Assembly (NCBI GenBank): GCA_002440235.1
Contig: DJRZ01000012.1
Coordinates: 1 to 27,607, forward strand
DNA from: Alphaproteobacteria bacterium UBA6347
GTDB taxonomy: Bacteria; Pseudomonadota; Alphaproteobacteria; CAAGCB01; CAG-977
Reading direction: 5' to 3'
Length of the DNA: 27,607 nucleotides
This document shows positions 16,264 to 23,312 of the stretch, piece after piece. The notes under the pieces are model-generated. The model was not told the DNA's origin. It was given only the letters and a program-made list of their open reading frames with translations, and made no database searches. The position numbers and the translations under genes were made by a program. How positions within the stretch are numbered: position 1 is the first letter of the stretch; each line of letters starts with the position of its first letter.

Positions 16264-18627
16264 ATGACCAGAGTCCCGACCACCGCGACCTACCGGTTGT
16301 ACATGTCGCAAATCACCAGACAGAAATCGACGCTGTCCGACATATCGTATCAGGCGACGACGGGCAACCGCTATTCGTCCTACGACAAATACGGGCTGTC
16401 GACCTATCGTCTGCTGTCTTTGCAAAACGAACGCGCCGTGACGACGAAGTATCTGGAAACGAATTCGATCACGAAAGTCGTTCTGGAATCCCAGCAAAAA
16501 GCGATCGACGGCATTCGCGATTCGCTGACGGACGTCCGGTCGCAGGTGCGCGATTTCTTTTCCCGCGACCTGACCGCCATGTCCAAAGACGCGTCCGAAG
16601 AGGAGCTGCTGGCTTTGCAAAACGTGCAGGAGGCGGCGTTCGAATCCATGTCGCTGATCGCCTACTACCTGAATTCGCAGGTGGACGGAAACTATATTTT
16701 CGGCGGCGGCGACACGACCAAAGCCCCCGTCGACTTTCCCTACAAGTCTTTGCAGGAATTTCAGGCGGTCTTTGACGGCGACGTTCTGACCTATCCGACC
16801 AGTTATTCGGCGTCCCTATCGAAAATGTCGACTTCGGCGGACGTTCTGGGCGGCGTGACGATCAAGCAGGAATTTCAAACCGTCAATCCGAAAACGACGG
16901 AATACACCGGCGCCGCCGACAACGAAATGAAGTTCGACGCGGCGAACAAGACGCTGACCGCGGCAAAGGAAAATTCGTTCGCGGGCATCAAAGCCGGCGA
17001 AAAGGTCGTCGTTGCCGGAACGGCGGGCAACAACAAAACGCTGACCGTCACGGGCGTGTCCGACGACGGCAAAACGCTGACGTTCGCCGAAACGGTCGCG
17101 GACGAAACGCTGACGGATTCTTCGGCGCTGTCGCTGACAAAGGGCGAATGGGTCTTCGCGTCCGAAACGGACAGAACGACGGGCGTCACCACCAATTCGC
17201 TGACCGCGCGCGCCGGCACTTTTTCAAATTTGAAAGCGGGCGCGAAACTGCGCGTGAACGGGTCGAACGCCAACGACGGCTATCTGACCGTCAAAAGCGT
17301 GTCGTCGGACGGATCGTCCGTGACGTTTGAAGAAAACGTCCGAAACGAAACGCTGGACGTCACGGATCTGCTGGGCGGCAATCTGAACGTTCAGCAAAGC
17401 ACGCAGACCGGCACGATCACCGCGGCGAAAAACACGGGAACGGTGCTGGAAACTTTCAACGTCGCGCAACCGCTGACCGTCGACGCGGCGAACAACGCGA
17501 TCCGCGGAACGGCGGGAACGTTTTCGGGCGTCAAGGGCGGGCAGACGATCACCGTGACGGACGCCGCCGGCAACGAACATTCCCTGTACGTCAAATCGGT
17601 TTCCGACGACGGCACGACGCTGAACATCTCGACGTCGACCCCTGTTCCGAACGATTTGACGAACGCGCCGCTGACGGTCGAAACCCGCGCCGACGTCGCG
17701 GGATTCGTCACGTCGTCGATGAAAGGCAACGCCCTGCAAACCGGCGACATCGGATTCAGCGTCAATCAAAACGCGATGACCGCCACGGTCAAAGGCGCGT
17801 TTTCGTCCTATAAATCCGGCGACTGCCTGATCGTCAAAGGCGCCGACGGCAACGACCGAGCCTATATCGTCGATTCCGTTTCCAAAGACGGACGCACCGT
17901 CAAATTTTCGGACGCCACTCCCGTGCGCGAGGAAATGAGCCTGCTGAACAACAAAACCATCGCCGACGGCGCGGGAATCACCATTTGCAAAACCTATTCC
18001 GTCGGCGCGACGGTCGAAATGGGCGGGACGAACGGCGCGTACAACGGCAAATACACCGTTTTGGGCGTGTCCGACGACGGCGGCGAACTGATCGTCCGCA
18101 CCGAAGACTTCCCCGAATACGGCGCGACGGAAACCTTCGCGTCGGCGCGGTTCGAAACCTCCACCTATTACGCGGGGGGACAGCTGGCGTCGTCCTACCG
18201 CATCAGCGAAACGACGTCCGTTTCAAACGACGTGAACGCGTCGTCGTCCGCGTTTGAAAAAGTCTTCCGCGCTTTGGGCGCCATCGCGCAGGGCAACATG
18301 CTGGACCCCGACGACGTCGAAAGCGCGCAGCGCCGCGTGTCCGAAGCCCTTGACCTGCTGGACGAGGCGCTGACCGCCAATTCGAAAGAAAAAAACGGCG
18401 ACGTCACCAGCATTCAATACGCCGTCATCAGCAAGCTGGACACCGTCAAAACGACGCTGGACAACCAGACGGATCTGAACAATTCGCTGGACACCTACAT
18501 TCAATCGCTGACGCAGGTCGACAAAACCGAAGCCGCCACCCTGCTGCTGCAACAGGCGAACAATCTGAAAGTGTCCTATTCCGTCCTGTCGACCATCAAC
18601 GGACTGACTTTGCTGGATTACATGTAA
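16264..18627 (+). CDS. flgL: Greatly enlarged hook-filament junction protein FlgL
   Basis: FlgL (HAP3) links FlgK to flagellin and is usually about 300-400 residues; this one has 787. Both ends are typical: MTRVPTTATYRLYMSQITRQ with the polar axial helices to about 180, NYIFGGGDT, and a C-terminal helical half from about 655 ending VSYSVLSTINGLTLLDYM. Between them, about residues 220-640 hold roughly five copies of a beta-rich module of 60-100 residues. Each contains a VSxDG turn (residues 265, 346, 446, 539 and 602) preceded by a KAG(E/D)-like segment. Reading frame and codon use are uniform, so this is a domain expansion rather than a frameshift or fusion artefact. The modules would project from the junction surface. 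Confidence 0.92.
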   Translation: MTRVPTTATYRLYMSQITRQKSTLSDISYQATTGNRYSSYDKYGLSTYRLLSLQNERAVTTKYLETNSITKVVLESQQKAIDGIRDSLTDVRSQVRDFFSRDLTAMSKDASEEELLALQNVQEAAFESMSLIAYYLNSQVDGNYIFGGGDTTKAPVDFPYKSLQEFQAVFDGDVLTYPTSYSASLSKMSTSADVLGGVTIKQEFQTVNPKTTEYTGAADNEMKFDAANKTLTAAKENSFAGIKAGEKVVVAGTAGNNKTLTVTGVSDDGKTLTFAETVADETLTDSSALSLTKGEWVFASETDRTTGVTTNSLTARAGTFSNLKAGAKLRVNGSNANDGYLTVKSVSSDGSSVTFEENVRNETLDVTDLLGGNLNVQQSTQTGTITAAKNTGTVLETFNVAQPLTVDAANNAIRGTAGTFSGVKGGQTITVTDAAGNEHSLYVKSVSDDGTTLNISTSTPVPNDLTNAPLTVETRADVAGFVTSSMKGNALQTGDIGFSVNQNAMTATVKGAFSSYKSGDCLIVKGADGNDRAYIVDSVSKDGRTVKFSDATPVREEMSLLNNKTIADGAGITICKTYSVGATVEMGGTNGAYNGKYTVLGVSDDGGELIVRTEDFPEYGATETFASARFETSTYYAGGQLASSYRISETTSVSNDVNASSSAFEKVFRALGAIAQGNMLDPDDVESAQRRVSEALDLLDEALTANSKEKNGDVTSIQYAVISKLDTVKTTLDNQTDLNNSLDTYIQSLTQVDKTEAATLLLQQANNLKVSYSVLSTINGLTLLDYM
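16921..18108 (+). repeat. Tandem protein-module repeats within flgL
   Basis: Approximate copies are 16921-17137, 17194-17375, 17470-17685, 17749-17967 and a partial copy 18001-18108. Shared features are AxxxTFSxLKAG-like starts, a short TVTG/NDRAY hairpin, and the VSxDG-x2-(V/L)-x-(F/I/V) turn. Copies are clearly diverged at protein and DNA level, so they are old rather than a recent slippage product. Confidence 0.8.
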
Positions 18628-18641
18628 TCCGCGTTCGGGAC

Positions 18642-18681
18642 AAAAAAATCCCCCGCGCCGACCGGTCGCGGGGGATTTTTT
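18642..18681. terminator. Bidirectional terminator between flgL and pssA
   Basis: ATCCCCCGCG pairs perfectly with CGCGGGGGAT around CCGACCGGT, flanked by A7 and T6 tracts. It serves the convergent flgL (plus) and pssA (minus) transcripts. Confidence 0.9.
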
Positions 18682-18682
18682 G

Positions 18683-19465
18683 TCATTTGCCTTCGGCTTT
18701 TTCCGTTTTTCCCTCGGCTTTGGCTTTCAGTTTCAGGAAAACGAACGAACAGAGCGGCACGCTGACCAAATACCCGATGAACGTCAGGCTCAACGCCAGC
18801 CACGGCTTGTACACCATCAGCCCCGCGTAGAATCCCGCCAAAGCCAGCACGAACACGACGAAACGCACGGGGACGCGCAAATGCTTCAGCGAAATCGTCG
18901 GCAGACGCGACGCCATCAAAAACGCGCTGACGAACAGGAACGCCTCGACCAGCGAACCGTTGCGGAACACTTCGTTTTCCGTGTGGAAATACAGCATGAT
19001 CGGCAACAGGGCGATGTACGCCCCACCCGGCGCGGGCAAGCCGACGAAGAAATGCTTCCAGTATTCGGGCTGCGGATCGTCGTCCAGCATGATGTTGAAC
19101 CGCGCCAGACGCAACGCGCAGCAAACGGGAACCAGCAAAGCGAAAATCCAGCCGACGGGCGACGACGCGCCCAGCGCCCAGAAATACATCAGCAATCCGG
19201 GGGCGACGCCGAAACAGACGACGTCTGACAGCGAATCAAGTTCCGCGCCGAAATCGGACGTGCCGCGCAGCAAACGCGCCACGCGACCGTCCAGCGCGTC
19301 GAACACGGACGCCAGCAAAATGCACAGCACGGCGATTTTGAAATTCCCCGCCATCGCGAAACGAATGGAGGTCACGCCCGACGACAAAGCGAACATCGTC
19401 ACCAGATTCGGCGCGATTCTGTTCAGCGGCAGGTCTTTGATTCTTTTACGCGAACTTTTCAGCAT
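18683..19465 (-). CDS. pssA: CDP-diacylglycerol-serine O-phosphatidyltransferase
   Basis: PssA makes phosphatidylserine from CDP-diacylglycerol and serine in the inner membrane. The 260-residue protein has the full CDP-alcohol phosphotransferase motif D56-x2-D59-G60-x2-A63-R64-x8-G73-x3-D77-x3-D81 and several membrane helices. NRIAPNLVTMFALSSG is a typical type II PssA start. The charged tail KAKAEGKTEKAEGK is cytoplasmic. It begins 2 bases after the psd stop, so serine addition and decarboxylation are co-expressed, as in most alphaproteobacteria. Confidence 0.97.
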   Translation of the reverse strand: MLKSSRKRIKDLPLNRIAPNLVTMFALSSGVTSIRFAMAGNFKIAVLCILLASVFDALDGRVARLLRGTSDFGAELDSLSDVVCFGVAPGLLMYFWALGASSPVGWIFALLVPVCCALRLARFNIMLDDDPQPEYWKHFFVGLPAPGGAYIALLPIMLYFHTENEVFRNGSLVEAFLFVSAFLMASRLPTISLKHLRVPVRFVVFVLALAGFYAGLMVYKPWLALSLTFIGYLVSVPLCSFVFLKLKAKAEGKTEKAEGK

Positions 19466-19467
19466 GA

Positions 19468-20175
19468 TCAGACGATCTCCCCGACGCGGGCGGGACCTTT
19501 GACGGTCATGTCTGCCAGAACGGTTTCGCCGGCGACGGCGGTTTGACCTTCCAGCACCAGCGGCGCGACGCCTTTGGGCAGATAGACGTCCAAACGGCTG
19601 CCGAAGCGGATCAGACCGAACCGTTCGCCCGCTTTCAGCTGGTCGCCTTCCTTGACGAAGGTCACGATGCGGCGCGCGACCAGTCCGGCGATCTGAACGA
19701 AAGCGATTTTGTCGCCCGTCACCGTTTCCATCGCCAGTTCCTGACGTTCGTTGTTTTCGCTTTCCTTATCCAGCGAAACATCGACGAAAGCCCCCGGACG
19801 ATAGTGCATTTTCGTGATTTTTCCGGACATCGGCGCGCGGTTGACGTGAACGCTGAACACGCTCATGAAAATGCTGATGCGCGTCATCGGTTCGTCGCCG
19901 ATTTCCAATTCCTTGGGCGGGACGACGTCGGCGATTTTGCTGACGATGCCGTCGGCGGGCGACAGCACCAGCGAATCTCCGGCGGGCACGGCGCGCGGCG
20001 GGTTGCGGAAAAAGAAATAGCACCACACCGTCAACGCCAGACAAACGACGCCGACGGGCTTCGCCACCGTCCACATCAGCAGCGTCACGGCGGCGAACAC
20101 GGCGACGAAACGCCAGCCTTCGGGGTGAAGCGGCGGCAGAATGAAACGGCGCCAGGATAAATCAACGCGGGACAT
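19468..20175 (-). CDS. psd: Phosphatidylserine decarboxylase
   Basis: Psd converts phosphatidylserine to phosphatidylethanolamine. The 235-residue protein is of the short bacterial type, with an N-terminal membrane region (about 20-55), LSPADGIVSKI, and VHVNRAPMSGKI with the conserved histidine. The autocatalytic site GS lies in LIRFGSRLDVYLP, where S193 would become the pyruvoyl group. The ATG at 20175 has AAGGAG six bases before it; an in-frame TTG one codon upstream is less likely. It is the first gene of psd-pssA. Confidence 0.96.
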   Translation of the reverse strand: MSRVDLSWRRFILPPLHPEGWRFVAVFAAVTLLMWTVAKPVGVVCLALTVWCYFFFRNPPRAVPAGDSLVLSPADGIVSKIADVVPPKELEIGDEPMTRISIFMSVFSVHVNRAPMSGKITKMHYRPGAFVDVSLDKESENNERQELAMETVTGDKIAFVQIAGLVARRIVTFVKEGDQLKAGERFGLIRFGSRLDVYLPKGVAPLVLEGQTAVAGETVLADMTVKGPARVGEIV

Positions 20176-20229
20176 CAAAATCTCCTTACAAAGATAAACA
20201 TAGCAAGTGTTTTAAGCCAAAGCGGCGGC

Positions 20230-20255
20230 GGAAAAAAGCATTTTTTGTTTTTTCC
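20230..20255 (-). terminator. Possible terminator after the LysM gene
   Basis: GGAAAAAA and TTTTTTCC pair across a ten-base loop just beyond the LysM stop codon. A/T-rich and without a clean T-run on the minus strand, so only a tentative call. Confidence 0.3.
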
Positions 20256-20257
20256 CG

Positions 20258-21250
20258 TCATTTTCCCGATTTGGCGGGAACAACAAAGACCTGATTCGGA
20301 TAGATCAGATCGGGGTTTTTGATCTGTTTTTTGTTCGCCCGATAAATCGTGACGTAAGCGAATCCCGATCCGTACAAATGCCGCGCGATGTTCCACAGGC
20401 AGTCGCCTTTGACGACGCGGACGCGGCGGCGTTTGGATTTTTCCATGCCTCCGATCAGTTCGAAGGGGACTTCGACGCGGGCGGCGACTTTGCCCCTTTC
20501 GTCGACCTTGTCGGCGCGGATCATGTATTTTCTGCCGGCGGTCAGCTGACGCGGCGCGCGCAAAGACCAGTCCCCGTCCGCGCGGACGTACCCCAGAAAC
20601 AGGTTGTCGGCGTACACATTGACGCGCCCCGCCCCGACGGCGGTTCCCTTGACGACCAGCGCGCCGTTCGCGTATTTGACGGAACGGACGTCGACCTCCG
20701 TTTCGATTTGCGGCGCGGGCGCCTGCAGCACGTCGACGTTTTCGGCGTCCGGCGACATGACGACCGCCAGCGCGTCGCCGGCGTTTTTACGTTCGGGCAC
20801 GTCGACGACAACGATTTCGGATTCTCCGCGTTCGTTCAGCGAATCGTCGCGCAGCCAGATTTCATGCGATCCGGAGGCGAGCGGTTCCGACGGGATATAG
20901 ACCCATTCGCCGTCGCCGTTCACCGTGAAATCGGTCAAAACGCTTTCGCCGTCCATCAGGGAAACGACCGCGCCCGCGACGCCTTTGCCCGCGGCGACCA
21001 TACTGCCGTCCTCTTCGACGCGAACGACGTCGAACGACGCTTTCAGGCGGGATTTTTCATGCGAATCGGTTTCCGTTTCGGGGGAATCCGACGCGGGTTC
21101 GGCGAAATCAAACGCGGCTGCGCCGGTTTCGGCGACGGGTTCGTCGGCGAACGGCAAAGCGCCGTCATCGTCCGGTTTCGGACGGAAAACAAGGAACAAC
21201 GCGATAATCACGACCAATGCCGAAACGGCGATAAGGATATTTTTTTTCAC
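20258..21250 (-). CDS. Membrane-anchored LysM-domain envelope protein
   Basis: The 330-residue protein has an N-terminal membrane anchor (about 5-22) and an acidic linker. Two beta-rich Ig-like regions follow (about 70-150 and 185-265), the second reading VVKGTAVGAGRVNVYADNLF. The C-terminal LysM domain (about 275-326) reads VVKGDCLWNIARHLYG then YVTIYRANKKQIKNPDLIYP-NQVFVVP. LysM binds peptidoglycan, so it probably sits in the periplasm tethered to the inner membrane. The start is GTG with AGGTG upstream; no ATG gives the signal-anchor. Precise role unknown. Confidence 0.85.
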   Translation of the reverse strand: MKKNILIAVSALVVIIALFLVFRPKPDDDGALPFADEPVAETGAAAFDFAEPASDSPETETDSHEKSRLKASFDVVRVEEDGSMVAAGKGVAGAVVSLMDGESVLTDFTVNGDGEWVYIPSEPLASGSHEIWLRDDSLNERGESEIVVVDVPERKNAGDALAVVMSPDAENVDVLQAPAPQIETEVDVRSVKYANGALVVKGTAVGAGRVNVYADNLFLGYVRADGDWSLRAPRQLTAGRKYMIRADKVDERGKVAARVEVPFELIGGMEKSKRRRVRVVKGDCLWNIARHLYGSGFAYVTIYRANKKQIKNPDLIYPNQVFVVPAKSGK

Positions 21251-21288
21251 GGCGACACCTAAAAAATCAAAAAAATGAAAAAAGCCTC

Positions 21289-21317
21289 TTGCAGTATAGC
21301 AAACTTTGCGTTATAAG
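21289..21317 (+). promoter_or_regulatory. Sigma-70-type promoter of tRNA-Pro
   Basis: TTGCAG (21289-21294) and TATAAG (21312-21317) are 17 bases apart, with the tRNA starting 15 bases after the -10 element. Confidence 0.6.
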
Positions 21318-21331
21318 CAACAACACTTATT

Positions 21332-21408
21332 CGGAGTGTAGCTCAGCTTGGTAGAGCACTACGTTCGGGACGTAGGGGTCGGAGGTTCAAATCCTCTCAC
21401 TCCGACCA
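21332..21408 (+). tRNA. tRNA-Pro (CGG)
   Basis: A complete cloverleaf is visible: acceptor CGGAGTG/CACTCCG, D-arm GCTC/GAGC, anticodon stem CTACG/CGTAG with loop TTCGGGA (anticodon CGG), T-arm GGAGG/CCTCT-type with TTCAAAT, and an encoded CCA. The C1-G72 first pair is typical of bacterial tRNA-Pro. Confidence 0.96.
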
Positions 21409-21416
21409 TTATAAGG

Positions 21417-21440
21417 AAACCGCCTTCGGGCGGTTTTTTT
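21417..21440 (+). terminator. Terminator of tRNA-Pro
   Basis: AAACCGCC-TTC-GGGCGGTTT forms a tight hairpin followed by T residues (seven T in a row), starting nine bases after the tRNA CCA. Confidence 0.9.
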
Positions 21441-21461
21441 ATAATTACCAAAAAACCCCGC

Positions 21462-21539
21462 AACTGCGAGCCACAATAATCAACCCCGAGTCCGCCGACG
21501 CCGTCAATGGACTGCCGCGCCACTTCGTGGCTCGCAGTT
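21462..21539. repeat. Palindromic intergenic element, copy 1
   Basis: A 78-bp element bounded by perfect 13-bp inverted ends, AACTGCGAGCCAC and GTGGCTCGCAGTT. It contains the shared core GCCGTCAATGGACTGCC (21500-21516) and an inner hairpin GCCAC-TTC-GTGGC (21519-21531). The right end can pair with either the inner arm or the distal left end. Short open frames through it are repeat-derived. Confidence 0.75.
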
Positions 21540-21568
21540 TCGGTGTTGTTTGGTGACGGAATAATTAT

Positions 21569-21705
21569 CGAAATTGCGAGGAGCGGCAGCGACAAAGCAA
21601 TCCAAGTGGCTTTGCCGCACAGTCCAGCCCCGACTGTCAGGACTCAGCCCGTTGATGCCGTCAATGGACTGCCACGTCGGGCTATTAGCCCTCCTCGCAG
21701 TTTCG
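21569..21705. repeat. Palindromic intergenic element, copy 2
   Basis: A 137-bp element with 15-bp inverted ends, CGAAATTGCGAGGAG and CTCCTCGCAGTTTCG (one mismatch). It contains the motif GCGGCAGCGACAAAGCAATCC, the shared core GTCAATGGACTGCC, and an inner hairpin GGGCTA-T-TAGCCC (21679-21691). The arms differ in sequence from copy 1 but keep their pairing. Confidence 0.75.
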
Positions 21706-21716
21706 CTTTTATTCGC

Positions 21717-21770
21717 ATCGTTGATGCCGTCAATGGACTGCCGCGCCCCTATCGTGGCTCGCGGTTTCGG
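21717..21770 (+). repeat. Palindromic intergenic element, copy 3 (partial)
   Basis: Right half only: GATGCCGTCAATGGACTGCC at 21723, then GCCCC-TATC-GTGGC, an imperfect hairpin, and CTCGCGGTTTCGG. The left inverted end is missing or shared with copy 2. Confidence 0.65.
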
Positions 21771-21828
21771 ATTTTACTTCCGATAAGACTTCGCGATCGA
21801 CGAACCAGCAATCCGTAAAATCGTGTTT

Positions 21829-21950
21829 GTAAATCGATTGTGACGCGGCTGTCGGCAGGAACGGCGACGCGAGAAAGCGGAGCGTACATCAAGTACGTGA
21901 GCATTTCGAGCCAGACGTGACGAACTGAAAGCCCGTCGGAAGCGATTTAC
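21829..21950. repeat. 122-bp imperfect palindrome overlapping the end of marC
   Basis: The block is symmetrical about position 21890. The centre is CGTAC-ATCAA-GTACG (21883-21897). Around it GAGAAAGCGGAG mirrors GAGCATTTCGAG loosely, and the outermost ends GTAAATCG (21829) and CGATTTAC (ending 21950) are perfect. The outer 22 bases match at about 17 positions. The marC stop codon (21947-21949) lies inside the right end. It could be a marC terminator or 3' structure, or a mobile palindromic element. Confidence 0.6.
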
Positions 21951-22579
21951 CCGATCCAAGCGGGAAACATCGCGCGCAAGGATGTATAAATAAACTCGAT
22001 CCCCAGTGCGGACAGCAACATACCGCACAGACGTCCCAGAATGTTCAGTCCCGTTTGACCGAGGACGGAGGCGATTTTATCGGCGACGCGCAACAACAGC
22101 CACGCGACGACGGCGACGGCAACGGCGGCACTGCAAACCGCCAGAATATGGGGAATGCTTTTATCGACTTCGGTCGCGATGACCATGGCGGAAATCGCGC
22201 CGGGACCGGAAATGATGGGGATCGCCAGCGGCATGACGCCGATGGCGTCGCGGGATTCGGCTTCGGCTTCTTCTTCCTTGGTGTGGCGTTTTTCGGACGC
22301 TTTCATCATGCCGAACGCAATGGTGATCAGCAGGATTCCGCCGGCGATGCGGAACGAGTTGAGGCTGATGCCGAACATATCCAGCAACGCGCTGCCGAAA
22401 AAGGCGGAACACAGCAGAATGCAGGCGACGGCGACGCCGGTCTGGCGGGCGATTCCCGACTTTTCGCGGGTGCCCATGCCGTCCGTCAGGTTCAGGAACA
22501 CGGGAATCGCGGACTGCGGGGCGCAAACCGCCAGCATCGCCAACGTAAAGTGCAGAAAATCAAGAAACCATGCCAGCAT
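21947..22579 (-). CDS. MarC-family integral membrane protein
   Basis: The 210-residue protein has six predicted membrane helices and MarC/UPF0056 signatures: FLHFTLAMLAVCAPQSAIPVF near the start, LNSFRIAGGILLITIAFGMM, and AIPIISGPGAISAMVI. Substrate is unknown; E. coli MarC was named for its locus and is not a drug resistance gene. The frame allows a TTG two codons upstream; I chose the ATG at 22579. The ribosome site is weak in either case. It is alone on its strand, divergent from the nitroreductase, and its last codons fall in a large palindrome. Confidence 0.9.
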   Translation of the reverse strand: MLAWFLDFLHFTLAMLAVCAPQSAIPVFLNLTDGMGTREKSGIARQTGVAVACILLCSAFFGSALLDMFGISLNSFRIAGGILLITIAFGMMKASEKRHTKEEEAEAESRDAIGVMPLAIPIISGPGAISAMVIATEVDKSIPHILAVCSAAVAVAVVAWLLLRVADKIASVLGQTGLNILGRLCGMLLSALGIEFIYTSLRAMFPAWIG

Positions 22580-22626
22580 TTGCAAACCCGCCGATCGTAG
22601 TAGAGTGTTTTCCGATTATTATCATC

Positions 22627-22655
22627 TTTCGAAACAAGATGAAAGCTGATAAAAT
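22627..22655 (+). promoter_or_regulatory. Weak promoter candidate for the nitroreductase gene
   Basis: TTTCGA (22627) and TAAAAT (22650-22655) are 17 bases apart in the gap between marC and the nitroreductase gene. The -35 matches only half the consensus. Confidence 0.3.
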
Positions 22656-22695
22656 CGCGCCGAAGGATTTTTTTTGCTTTTGAAAGGAAAAGCCC

Positions 22696-23211
22696 ATGGA
22701 ATTGATGCAGGGACTGCTGACGCGCCGCAGCGTGCGCCAATACACGGATCAAGCCGTTTCGGATTCGGACATTCGCGACATCGTTACGGCGGGAATGTAC
22801 GCGCCCAGCGCGCGCCACCAGCTGATTTGGGAATTTGTCGCCGTAACCGACCGCGAAAAGCTGAAACGTCTGGGCGAAGAGCTGAAAACGGCGCCGATGG
22901 CGAAATCGGCGGCGTTCGCGGTGGCTGTCTGCGCGGATCTTTCCCGCGCGGCGTCGCCCGATTACTGGGATCAGGACTGCGCGGCGGCGACGCAGAACAT
23001 TCTGCTGGCTTGCCATGCCAAAGGACTGGGCGCGGTGTGGATCGGCATGTATCCGCACGCCGACCGCGAAGACGTCGTGAAACGGGTTTGCGGCATTCCC
23101 GCGGACATCAAAGTGCAATCGCTGATCGTCGCGGGACACCCCGCCGCCCCAGCGAAACAGGAAGACCGTTTCGACGAACACAAAATCCGTTTCAACGATT
23201 GGACGGATTAA
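22696..23211 (+). CDS. Nitroreductase-family flavoprotein
   Basis: The 171-residue protein is a compact FMN-dependent nitroreductase-type oxidoreductase. It shows the N-terminal RRSVRQYTDQAVSD with the FMN-phosphate arginines, MYAPSARHQLIWEFV where the active-site pocket lies, AAATQNILLACHAKGLGAVWI, and a C-terminal LIVAGHPAAP strand. Such enzymes reduce nitroaromatics, quinones or flavins with NAD(P)H; the natural substrate is unknown. AAAGGA lies eight bases before the ATG. The next gene follows after a 101-base gap with a hairpin, so it is probably separate. Confidence 0.9.
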   Translation: MELMQGLLTRRSVRQYTDQAVSDSDIRDIVTAGMYAPSARHQLIWEFVAVTDREKLKRLGEELKTAPMAKSAAFAVAVCADLSRAASPDYWDQDCAAATQNILLACHAKGLGAVWIGMYPHADREDVVKRVCGIPADIKVQSLIVAGHPAAPAKQEDRFDEHKIRFNDWTD

Positions 23212-23246
23212 ACCGCCGCGACACTTTTTTATTGACAACGGGGTCG

Positions 23247-23279
23247 GGGCTTGCCACTTTTTTAAAGAAGGGCGAGCCC
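23247..23279 (+). other. Hairpin in the leader of the ATP-grasp gene
   Basis: GGGCTTGCC (23247-23255) pairs along all nine bases with GGCGAGCCC (23271-23279), with one G-U pair. A TTGACA at 23232-23237 precedes it but has no good -10 at 17 bases. No T-run follows, so it is not a standard terminator. It could end the nitroreductase transcript or act in the 5' leader of the next gene. Confidence 0.45.
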
Positions 23280-23312
23280 TTGACTTAAAATCCGTTTAGG
23301 ACACTTTGACAG

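Noticed and set aside
21332..21408. tRNA-Pro as an integration site for a mobile element
   Set aside because: No integrase and no second copy of the tRNA 3' end in the window; the neighbouring repeats are unrelated to the tRNA sequence.
21359..21595. Minus-strand open frame across tRNA-Pro
   Set aside because: Its C-terminal [13 protein letters not shown] is a known type of artefact made by reading a tRNA gene antisense.
21497..21745. Possible CRISPR array from repeated GCCGTCAATGGACTGCC
   Set aside because: Only three copies with irregular spacing (157 and 69 bases), hairpin variation next to the core, no cas genes. It is a dispersed palindromic repeat.
21507..21818. Open frame of 103 codons downstream of tRNA-Pro
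   Set aside because: It runs through the palindromic repeats and translates to the repeat-derived MDCRA and VDAVNGLPR strings; no ribosome site or family.
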